In this document: positions 1 through 5,702 of the stretch, piece by piece
Position numbering within the stretch: position 1 is the first letter of the stretch
Layout of the letters: every line of letters begins with the position of its first letter
Origin: Paludibacter sp.
GTDB lineage: Bacteria > Bacteroidota > Bacteroidia > Bacteroidales > Paludibacteraceae
Assembly: GCA_018054805.1 (NCBI GenBank)
Contig: JAGPIU010000081.1
Coordinates: forward strand, 1 to 5,793
Direction: 5' to 3'
Length of the DNA: 5,793 nucleotides
Notes under the pieces: model-generated
Database searches by the model: none
Told to the model about the DNA's origin: nothing
What the model saw: the letters and a program-made list of their open reading frames with translations, nothing else
Translations under genes and position numbers: made by a program

Positions 1-707
1 CCATGTCCGAGCATGCCACAAATGGCATAACCTCCATCCCACATTTTTTCGGATTTACGAATAAATGAAGCAATTCGCAGATTTTCTTCAATCTTTTGTG
101 TAATTATCCGGTCGTTTGTGTAGCGTTGTTTCAGTAAATCGTACTCTTTTTGGACTTCTTTATCGAGCGTAAAACCAAGTGATTCGAGCATCAGAAAAGT
201 ATCGCCTTTATCTCGCGGATGCTGACCTTTAAGCGTCAGATAATCAAAAAGTTCATCCACATTGGTAAGATTGAAATTTCCTGCCAGCACCATGGTTCGG
301 TTTTTCCAGTTATGACGGCGAAGGAAAGGATGCACATACGAAAGTCCGCTTTTGCCAGTGGTGCTGTATCGAAGATGTCCGAGATACATTTCTCCTGCAA
401 ACGGAAGTTCAGCTTTTGCCTTTTCAACATTATTAAACACCTCACTACCAGCATTTCTCATAGTCGCATTAATGCCGGCAAAAATTTCCTGAATAGCATT
501 TTTACCTTCAATTCTTTCGCGCCAAATATATTCTTCTCCCGGCGGAACATCGAGTTTTACAGTAGCCAGTCCTGCTCCCTCCTGCCCTCTGTTGTGTTGT
601 TTTTCCATGAGCAGATACATTTTTTGCAAACCATACTGCCATGTTCCGTATTTTTCCTGATAAAAATCCAAAGGCTTCAAAAGCCTTACCATTGCAATTC
701 CACACAT
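1..707 (-). CDS. purF: PurF-like amidophosphoribosyltransferase, N-terminal part (cut by window edge)
   Basis: The reading frame is open from an ATG at 707 to the window edge: 235 codons plus two bases, with the C-terminus missing. It starts Met-Cys-Gly-Ile, so removal of Met would expose Cys2 as the nucleophile of a class II (Ntn) glutamine amidotransferase domain. Visible motifs are HNRGQEGAG (residues 38-46), GHLRYSTTG (110-118, Arg113 for glutamine binding), AGNFNLTN (142-149) and GDT (168-170). The pattern resembles PurF, which transfers glutamine ammonia to PRPP to form phosphoribosylamine, the first step of purine synthesis; the PRPP-binding domain would lie beyond the window. It differs from textbook PurF: the HNRGQ motif comes later, about 45 residues are inserted around 55-100, and the usual HNG of the oxyanion loop reads GNF. 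I recall a long PurF-like form (about 600 residues) in Bacteroidetes, often beside glmS. It may be the only PurF or a specialised paralogue. The family call is firm, the exact reaction less so. Confidence 0.85.
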   Translation of the reverse strand, partial: MCGIAMVRLLKPLDFYQEKYGTWQYGLQKMYLLMEKQHNRGQEGAGLATVKLDVPPGEEYIWRERIEGKNAIQEIFAGINATMRNAGSEVFNNVEKAKAELPFAGEMYLGHLRYSTTGKSGLSYVHPFLRRHNWKNRTMVLAGNFNLTNVDELFDYLTLKGQHPRDKGDTFLMLESLGFTLDKEVQKEYDLLKQRYTNDRIITQKIEENLRIASFIRKSEKMWDGGYAICGMLGH

Positions 708-716
708 TTTCTTTTT

Positions 717-720
717 TCCT
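717..720 (-). promoter_or_regulatory. Shine-Dalgarno-like AGGA before the purF-like gene
   Basis: On the minus strand AGGA lies nine bases before the ATG at 707, in an otherwise purine-rich leader. It is the only start in the window with a recognisable ribosome binding sequence; the other four genes have A/T-rich leaders without one. It supports the ATG at 707 as the start, as does the conserved Met-Cys-Gly-Ile. I could not find an exact TAnnTTTG promoter element in the roughly 90 bases upstream. Confidence 0.4.
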
Positions 721-800
721 TATTTTGAGATTCGCGTATTTTCTTTTTTTTCGGCTGATTAATAATTAGTTATTAGAAATAATATATCAAGATGACTACT

Positions 801-843
801 AAAAGAAAAACCCCCGCGCTCAGAATTTGATACGAAGGGGTTT
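801..843 (-). terminator. Intrinsic terminator after glmS
   Basis: Seven bases after the glmS stop, the minus strand has AAACCCC (843-837) pairing with GGGGTTT (814-808). The loop is about 22 bases, and the 3' arm runs into a U-rich tract (TTTTT, C, TTTT including the arm's end, to 801). The stem has four consecutive G-C pairs. The long loop makes it weaker than a textbook terminator; two more pairs (815-816 with 833-834) could form across a two-base bulge. It implies that most dapL-glmS transcripts end here and that the purF-like gene has its own promoter or depends on read-through. Confidence 0.75.
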
Positions 844-849
844 AAACTT

Positions 850-2691
850 TTATTCCACTGTCACCGATTTTGCGAGATTGCGCGGCTGATCGACATCGCA
901 ACCTTTCACAACTGCAATATGATAAGCCATAAGTTGCAGCGGAATGGCAGCCAGAAGCGGCACCAGACATTCTTCGGTATCGGGAATACTTATGCTGTAA
1001 TCCGACAGGTTCTTCACCACCACATCGCCTTCTGTAATAATGGAAATAATTTTTCCTTTACGTGCTTTTATTTCCTGAATATTGCTCACTACTTTTTCGT
1101 ACATACCTGCGCTTGGGGCAATTACCACCACAGGCATTTCATGGCTTATAAGTGCAATCGGGCCGTGTTTCATTTCGGCTGCAGGATAACCTTCGGCGTG
1201 AATGTACGATATTTCTTTTAATTTCAGTGCTCCTTCGAGGGCTACAGGGAAATTATATCCACGTCCCAGATATATAAAGTTTTGTGCATATGTAAATGTT
1301 TTAGCAAACTGTGCAATTGCATCGTTTTGCGTAAGCAACATTTTCATCTTTTCGGGAATTCGTCCCAGTTCCTGCACAATTTGTAAATAACGATCCTGAG
1401 GAAGTGTTCCTTTTTCGCGTCCAATCATCAAAGCCAGCATGGTAAGTACAGTTACCTGAGCTGTAAATGCTTTGGTCGAAGCCACACCAATTTCGGGTCC
1501 TGCATGAGTATAACAACCTGAATCGGTATTTCGTGGAATTGAAGCGCCCACCACATTGCAAATACCGAAAATAAATGCGCCCTGCGAACGTGCAAGTTCC
1601 ACAGCAGCCAGTGTATCAGCAGTTTCACCCGACTGAGAAATGGCAATTACGATATCGTCTTTGTTGATAACCGGTTTACGATATCGAAACTCCGAAGAAT
1701 ACTCAACTTCAACAGGAATGCGAGCAAATTCTTCGATAGCATACATACCAATGAGTCCGGCATGCCACGAAGTTCCACAAGCAGTTATTATTATACGTTT
1801 GGCATTCAGAAATTTATCTTTATTATCAATAAATCCGGAAAGCGTAATATTATTTTCTTCCACATTTACACGTCCGCGCATCGAATCGCTGAGTGTTTTA
1901 GGTTGCTCAAAAATCTCTTTAATCATAAAATGCGGATAACCACCTTTTTCGAGTTGATTAAGCGTCATTTCGAGCTTTTTAATTTCAGGTGTTTTCTCCA
2001 CATTCGAAATTGTTTTGATTCGAAGCTCTTTATCACGTTCGAGCGTTACAATTTCCTCATCGCCCACGTAAACGACTTTGTTGGTAAATTCAATGATAGG
2101 CGTTGCATCTGATGCCAGAAAATATTCATCTTCGCCCACACCTACTACTAACGGACTACCTTTACGGGCAGCCACAATTATATCGGGTTTATTTTTTTCA
2201 ATTACAGCAATGGCATAAGCACCTACTACCTGATTAAGAGCTAATTGAACTGCTGTAGCTAAATCTACTTTGTTTGATTTTTTCACAAATTCAATTAGTT
2301 GAATCAATACTTCGGTATCAGTTTCGCTATTGAAAGTGTAGCCATGTTCTTTCAATCCTTCCTTCAGCACCGCATAATTTTCGATAATGCCATTATGAAT
2401 TATGGCCAGTTCTTCTGATTGCGAATAATGCGGATGTGCATTTACCTGATTAGGCTCACCATGCGTGGCCCACCGGGTGTGTGCTATTCCGATTGTTCCT
2501 TTAATATCCTGTTGTTCGGCAAAACGAACAAGGTCGGCAACTTTTCCTTTTGCTTTGTAAACATTCAGATTTCCATTGTTAATCAGCGCAATACCTGCAC
2601 TATCATAGCCGCGATATTCGAGTCGTTGAAGACCCTTTATCAAAATCGGATAAGCATCCTGCTTTCCGATATATCCTACTATTCCACACAT
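850..2691 (-). CDS. glmS: Glutamine-fructose-6-phosphate aminotransferase (isomerizing)
   Basis: This cytoplasmic enzyme converts fructose-6-phosphate and glutamine to glucosamine-6-phosphate and glutamate, the entry step to UDP-GlcNAc for peptidoglycan and lipid A. It has 613 residues, full length for the family, and starts MCGIVGYIG with Cys2 as the amidotransferase nucleophile. The glutaminase domain carries EYRGYDSAG (25-33), HTRWATHGEPN (71-81), the oxyanion pair Asn100-Gly101 and ETDTE (123-127). Two SIS sugar-isomerase domains follow. The first has CGTSWHAG (305-312) and SQSGETADT (352-360). The second has LGRGYNFPVALEGALKLKE (475-493), whose Glu486, Lys490 and Glu493, with His509, match the E. 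coli isomerase catalytic residues. The C-terminus DQPRNLAKSVTVE holds the conserved lysine (Lys608) that forms the Schiff base with the sugar. It follows dapL by 53 bases without a terminator between them, so co-transcription is likely. The leader has no Shine-Dalgarno sequence and is too short for a glmS ribozyme. Nothing is missing or broken. Confidence 0.98.
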   Translation of the reverse strand: MCGIVGYIGKQDAYPILIKGLQRLEYRGYDSAGIALINNGNLNVYKAKGKVADLVRFAEQQDIKGTIGIAHTRWATHGEPNQVNAHPHYSQSEELAIIHNGIIENYAVLKEGLKEHGYTFNSETDTEVLIQLIEFVKKSNKVDLATAVQLALNQVVGAYAIAVIEKNKPDIIVAARKGSPLVVGVGEDEYFLASDATPIIEFTNKVVYVGDEEIVTLERDKELRIKTISNVEKTPEIKKLEMTLNQLEKGGYPHFMIKEIFEQPKTLSDSMRGRVNVEENNITLSGFIDNKDKFLNAKRIIITACGTSWHAGLIGMYAIEEFARIPVEVEYSSEFRYRKPVINKDDIVIAISQSGETADTLAAVELARSQGAFIFGICNVVGASIPRNTDSGCYTHAGPEIGVASTKAFTAQVTVLTMLALMIGREKGTLPQDRYLQIVQELGRIPEKMKMLLTQNDAIAQFAKTFTYAQNFIYLGRGYNFPVALEGALKLKEISYIHAEGYPAAEMKHGPIALISHEMPVVVIAPSAGMYEKVVSNIQEIKARKGKIISIITEGDVVVKNLSDYSISIPDTEECLVPLLAAIPLQLMAYHIAVVKGCDVDQPRNLAKSVTVE

Positions 2692-2744
2692 AAATTAATT
2701 CAGTAATTTTTAAATAAAGTATATTCTGATCAGTTTTTTCTTTT

Positions 2745-3971
2745 TTATAAATTGCCGCGTATTCGTTCCATGGCAATTTCGGTACCTTCACGACTACTAA
2801 ATCCGGTAAAACGCATATAGCCTTCACCGGCATTTCCAAATACAACTCCGGGAGTACCTACAATTTGAAATTCGTATAATAATTGATGAAAAAATTTCCA
2901 CGAAACCTCTCCATCAGGAGTTTTGAACCAAACGTAAGGCGAACTTTTACCACCGTATACTTTCAGGCCCATCGATAGTAATTCGCGGCGAATAAGTGCT
3001 GCATTGTTCAGGTAATATTTTACCAGTTCCTGTGTTTCAGCTTTCCCTTTGCGACTAAATACAGCTTCAGCGCCTCTCTGAACCACATAAGATACTCCAT
3101 TGGTATAATTTGCATTTCGTCGGCTCCAGAGTTTTATAAGCGGGAAGCCTTCGCCCATCATATTGTGAACAGTAATTTCCGGTGGAAAGACCGAAAATCC
3201 ACAACGTAATCCGGTAAATCCGGCTGTTTTGGAAAAAGAGCGTATTTCGATGGCAACTTTTTTTGCTCCTTTTATTTCATAAATGCTTTTAGGAACATCG
3301 TCCTCAGTAACATATGCCTGATAAGCAGCATCGTACACGATTATTGCATCCTGTTCAATAGCATAATCCACAAAACGTTTCAGTTCAACCCTGTTCAGAG
3401 AAGTACCTGTGGGATTGTTCGGATTACATAAATAAATAATATCTACTTTTTCTTGTGGAAGTTCGGGAATAAATCCGGTTTCTTCATCGCAACGGAGATA
3501 AACCACATTACTCCATTTTCCGTCTTCGGTCTGAAAACCCGCACGTCCACTCATAATGGTGGCATTTTCGTACACAGGATATACGGGTTCGGCAATGGCT
3601 ATGATGTTGTCACGCCCCAACACATGACCAATATTGCCAATGTCTGATTTAGCTCCATCGTTTATAAAAATACTTTCTTTGTCGAGTGTGATACCAAGAG
3701 ATCTATAGTCTTTGAGAATTTTTTCGATCAGGAAATCGTATCCCTGAGGCGGACTATAGCCTCTGAAAGTAGCCTGAACAGACATTTCGTCGATAGCTCC
3801 GTGCATCGCTTTAATCACTTCAGAAGGTAGCGGACGTGTGACATCCCCAACACCGAGACGGATAATTTTTTTATCGGGATGAAGCAATTTGTAGGCATTG
3901 ACGCGCTTCTCAATCTCATCGAAACAATAGATTTCCGGTGTCTTCAGGTAATTTTCGTTCGCTAATGCCAT
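2745..3971 (-). CDS. dapL: LL-diaminopimelate aminotransferase
   Basis: This PLP enzyme (fold type I, class I/II aminotransferase) converts tetrahydrodipicolinate and glutamate directly to LL-diaminopimelate and 2-oxoglutarate. It bypasses the acylated intermediates of the dapD/dapC/dapE route and supplies meso-DAP for peptidoglycan and lysine. The 408 residues match the usual length of about 410. Visible motifs are LGVGDVTRPLP (39-49), FRGYSPPQGY (69-78), FINDGAKSDIGN (102-113, near the PLP phosphate), CNPNNPTG (182-189), YDAAYQAY (213-220, Asp214 for the pyridine nitrogen), SFSKTAGFTGLRCG (245-258, Lys248 as Schiff-base lysine) and MRFTGF (386-391, Arg387 for the substrate carboxylate). The N-terminus NENYLKTPEIYCFDEI is typical of DapL and fixes the start at 3971. 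No Shine-Dalgarno sequence precedes it. It lies 53 bases before glmS, probably in the same transcript. In many Bacteroidetes dapF is adjacent, as I recall; here the upstream gene is acuI-like and separated by 202 bases. Confidence 0.97.
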   Translation of the reverse strand: MALANENYLKTPEIYCFDEIEKRVNAYKLLHPDKKIIRLGVGDVTRPLPSEVIKAMHGAIDEMSVQATFRGYSPPQGYDFLIEKILKDYRSLGITLDKESIFINDGAKSDIGNIGHVLGRDNIIAIAEPVYPVYENATIMSGRAGFQTEDGKWSNVVYLRCDEETGFIPELPQEKVDIIYLCNPNNPTGTSLNRVELKRFVDYAIEQDAIIVYDAAYQAYVTEDDVPKSIYEIKGAKKVAIEIRSFSKTAGFTGLRCGFSVFPPEITVHNMMGEGFPLIKLWSRRNANYTNGVSYVVQRGAEAVFSRKGKAETQELVKYYLNNAALIRRELLSMGLKVYGGKSSPYVWFKTPDGEVSWKFFHQLLYEFQIVGTPGVVFGNAGEGYMRFTGFSSREGTEIAMERIRGNL

Positions 3972-4009
3972 TTTATATATCGTTTTATTTGAAATCGTTC
4001 TTTATTCTG

Positions 4010-4040
4010 CAAAATTGCATATTTTTTTTGACTTATAAAA
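4010..4040 (-). promoter_or_regulatory. Candidate dapL-glmS promoter, Bacteroidetes type
   Basis: On the minus strand CAATTTTG (4017-4010) matches the Bacteroidetes -7 consensus TAnnTTTG except at its first base. A TTTT (4040-4037) lies 19 bases upstream, the spacing expected for the -33 TTTG element, which it matches at three of four positions. Transcription would start about 40 bases before the dapL ATG. A short dyad, TGCAA-AA-TTGCA (4008-4019), overlaps the -7 element. A rival -7 candidate, TATATTTA (4055-4048), is equally close to consensus but has no better -33 element. In such AT-rich DNA chance matches are common, so this is tentative. Confidence 0.3.
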
Positions 4041-4074
4041 GATTACATAAATATATATACAAACTTCAACACTA

Positions 4075-4157
4075 AAAGTTCGATAATGTAATAATTACCT
4101 GTCAAATAAGTAACGATAATAAATCAGTCAGTTGTTTTTGGTACAAAATCGAACTTT
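4075..4157. repeat. Widely spaced 10-bp inverted repeat between acuI and dapL
   Basis: AAAGTTCGAT (4075-4084) and ATCGAACTTT (4148-4157) are perfect reverse complements separated by 63 bases. The right arm lies 16 bases past the acuI stop; the left arm is about 100 bases upstream of dapL. A small perfect palindrome, GTAAT-A-ATTAC (4088-4098), sits just inside the left arm. No U-tract follows either arm, so this is not a normal intrinsic terminator. It could be paired operator sites, an RNA long-range stem, or chance. Confidence 0.45.
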
Positions 4158-4173
4158 GATCTAAAAAATGGTT

Positions 4174-5157
4174 TTACTGTATTTTTACCAAAGTACGTCC
4201 TTTTAGTTTTCCCTGCAAAATCAAATCAATAGCAGAAATCAGGTCTTCCAGAGCAATTTCGTTATAAAGTTCCATTAAATGCGCAGGCTTCCAATCAGTT
4301 GCAAGCTTTTGCCAGAGAGGCTCGCGTAAATGCATCGGATAATTTTGTGCTGAAATTCCTATCAATGAAATTCCACGTAAAATAAATGGAAATACGCTCA
4401 TATTCAGCTGTGTGGCCGAAACACTTCCACATGTAGTTACAGCACCCAGTGGATTGAGTGTTTTTAATACATTTTCAAGGATAGGTCCGCCCACAGTATC
4501 AATTCCACCTGCGAATCGCGACGAAAGAATAGGACGTTTATCGACCTGAGCAAATTCTTCACGCGTAATGATATCAGATGCACCAAGGCTTTTCAGAAAA
4601 TCGTGTTCCGAAGCCTTTCCCGAAACAGCTACAGTTTCGTATCCCAGACCGTTCAGAATGGAAAGAGCTACCGATCCAACTCCACCCGTGGCACCAGTTA
4701 CAATTATTTTTCCATTTTCAGGTTTTACAAGTTCGCTCAATCGGGTTACCGAAATTCCGGCTGTAAACCCTGCCGTACCAATGATCATAGCTTCCTTCAT
4801 TGTCAATCCTTCGGGCAGTTTTACTACCCAATCGGCTGGTACGCGAATATATTCTGCAAAACCTCCGGCGGTGTTCATTCCCAAATCGTAACCCGATACA
4901 ATTACCTGATCGCCAACTTTAAAATCAGATGAATCAGATGTTGCTACTACTCCTGCTGCATCGATGCCGGGTGTGTGTGGATATTTTTTGGTAACTCCTT
5001 TGTTTCCAATGGCCGAGAGTGCATCTTTGTAGTTCAGCGATGAATAATGAACTTTTACCAAAACATCTCCTTTTGTAAGTTGATCAGTGTCAAGTGTTTT
5101 GATTGAACTCGAATATTTTTCTCCGGTTTCTTCGGTCACAAATGCTTTGTATTTCAT
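4174..5157 (-). CDS. acuI: YhdH/AcuI-family NADPH-dependent oxidoreductase (probable acrylyl-CoA reductase)
   Basis: This is a zinc-independent medium-chain dehydrogenase/reductase of the YhdH/YhfP/AcuI family. Characterised members reduce acryloyl-CoA to propionyl-CoA with NADPH, removing a toxic electrophile; many homologues are annotated only as putative quinone oxidoreductases. It has 327 residues, the usual length. The GroES-like N-terminal half carries SSLNYKDAL (39-47), PHTPGIDAAG (60-69) and FKVGDQVIVSGYDLGMNTAGGFAEY (79-103). The Rossmann half has the nucleotide-binding VTGATGGVGSVA (153-164), then TVGG (221-224) and TTCGSV (241-246). The C-terminus GRTLVKI is typical. The catalytic and structural zinc cysteines of alcohol dehydrogenases are absent (the only Cys is 243), as expected for this family. 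No signal peptide is seen, so it should be cytoplasmic. The strong terminator upstream separates it from the bactofilin gene, so it should have its own promoter within 5158-5258, though I could not identify one. No neighbour points to DMSP or propionate metabolism, so the physiological substrate is uncertain. Confidence 0.88.
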   Translation of the reverse strand: MKYKAFVTEETGEKYSSSIKTLDTDQLTKGDVLVKVHYSSLNYKDALSAIGNKGVTKKYPHTPGIDAAGVVATSDSSDFKVGDQVIVSGYDLGMNTAGGFAEYIRVPADWVVKLPEGLTMKEAMIIGTAGFTAGISVTRLSELVKPENGKIIVTGATGGVGSVALSILNGLGYETVAVSGKASEHDFLKSLGASDIITREEFAQVDKRPILSSRFAGGIDTVGGPILENVLKTLNPLGAVTTCGSVSATQLNMSVFPFILRGISLIGISAQNYPMHLREPLWQKLATDWKPAHLMELYNEIALEDLISAIDLILQGKLKGRTLVKIQ

Positions 5158-5258
5158 ATCTATATATGTATTATTTGTCTGTTTTTTTTATTCAATTCAG
5201 CTCTCTGCATTGAGTGAATATGAAAAATCTGTTTGAAAAAATTGTATTAATTATCAAC

Positions 5259-5292
5259 AAAAAAACGTCGAAGTATACTCACTTCAACGTTT
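5259..5292 (-). terminator. Strong intrinsic terminator after the bactofilin gene
   Basis: Twenty-six bases after the bactofilin stop, the minus strand has a 12-bp stem: AAACGTTGAAGT (5292-5281), loop GAGTAT (5280-5275), ACTTCGACGTTT (5274-5263). Four more U residues follow (5262-5259), giving seven U in a row with the end of the stem. The single imperfect pair is a U-G wobble in RNA from the minus strand but a C-A mismatch in RNA from the plus strand. The structure is therefore oriented to stop bactofilin transcription, and it separates that gene from acuI. Confidence 0.92.
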
Positions 5293-5318
5293 ATATGTTG
5301 CCAACTTTACTTCATCTT

Positions 5319-5684
5319 TTATTCCGGCTTTACGCTGTTATTGTCACGCATTGAGCAGGTTCCGTTAAACACGGCATTGGGCTCAACTGACAAAGTTTTT
5401 GTTTTTACATCCCCTTTTATATTGGCAGTACTTCTGAGAAGCAGACTTTCGGTAACAACCACATCGCCCACTACATTTCCAATAATTTCGGCATTAATAC
5501 ACGAAATGGAGCCTTTAAGTAAGCCATTGATCCCCACTATCACTTTGCCATTGCAAATTATCTCACCCTCGACCTCTCCGTCAATTCTGAAATCGCTGTC
5601 AGCGACAATTTTACCAACAATTTTACTGCCGTTTGTAAGCGAATTATATGTAACTCCGCCATTCGTAACAACTTCTCTGGCCAT
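5319..5684 (-). CDS. Bactofilin (polymer-forming cytoskeletal protein)
   Basis: This is a bactofilin (DUF583 family). These proteins fold into a right-handed beta-helix and self-assemble without nucleotide into filaments, often membrane-associated, that in other bacteria recruit peptidoglycan-modifying enzymes or position other complexes. The 121 residues match the small single-domain form. The core runs from about residue 16 to 111 and shows the repeating short hydrophobic strands with Gly turns: SKIVGKIVADSDFRIDGEVEG (20-40), GKVIVGINGLLKGSISC (46-62), AEIIGNVVGDVVV (65-77) and ANIKGDVKTKTLSVEPNAVFNG (87-108). Short flexible tails flank it. There is no signal peptide or transmembrane segment. 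It has three cysteines (44, 62, 110). The start at 5684 gives a typical hydrophilic N-tail and lies about 25 bases from the predicted transcription start. It appears to be a single-gene transcript with its own promoter and terminator. The gene to its right lies outside the window, so its partner process is unknown. Confidence 0.95.
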   Translation of the reverse strand: MAREVVTNGGVTYNSLTNGSKIVGKIVADSDFRIDGEVEGEIICNGKVIVGINGLLKGSISCINAEIIGNVVGDVVVTESLLLRSTANIKGDVKTKTLSVEPNAVFNGTCSMRDNNSVKPE

Positions 5685-5702
5685 GATTATTATGTTTAAC
5701 TA

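Noticed and set aside
219..728. Plus-strand open frame of 169 codons
   Set aside because: It is antisense to the purF-like gene, whose conserved motifs are clear. The translation is rich in Phe, Ser and Ile with no recognisable domain.
760..775. TAATAA-TTAG-TTATTA hairpin before the purF-like gene
   Set aside because: The stem is six A-T pairs only, unstable and expected by chance in such AT-rich sequence, with no U-tract suggesting termination.
1640..2112. Overlapping plus-strand open frames inside glmS
   Set aside because: They are antisense to a fully conserved glmS and show no domain of their own.
2692..2744. glmS ribozyme or riboswitch upstream of glmS
   Set aside because: The gap from dapL is only 53 bases of AT-rich DNA with no ribozyme core. 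The glmS ribozyme is known mainly from Firmicutes and is much larger.
4136..4148. TTTTG-GTA-CAAAA hairpin after acuI as a terminator
   Set aside because: Five weak pairs and no following U-tract on the minus strand; it is not convincing as the acuI terminator.
4568..4932. Three plus-strand open frames inside acuI
   Set aside because: They overlap one another and a well-conserved minus-strand gene; they look like shadows.
5190..5220. Possible dyad (ATTCA ... TGAAT) upstream of acuI
   Set aside because: Only five outer bases match and the interior does not pair consistently; too weak to call an operator.
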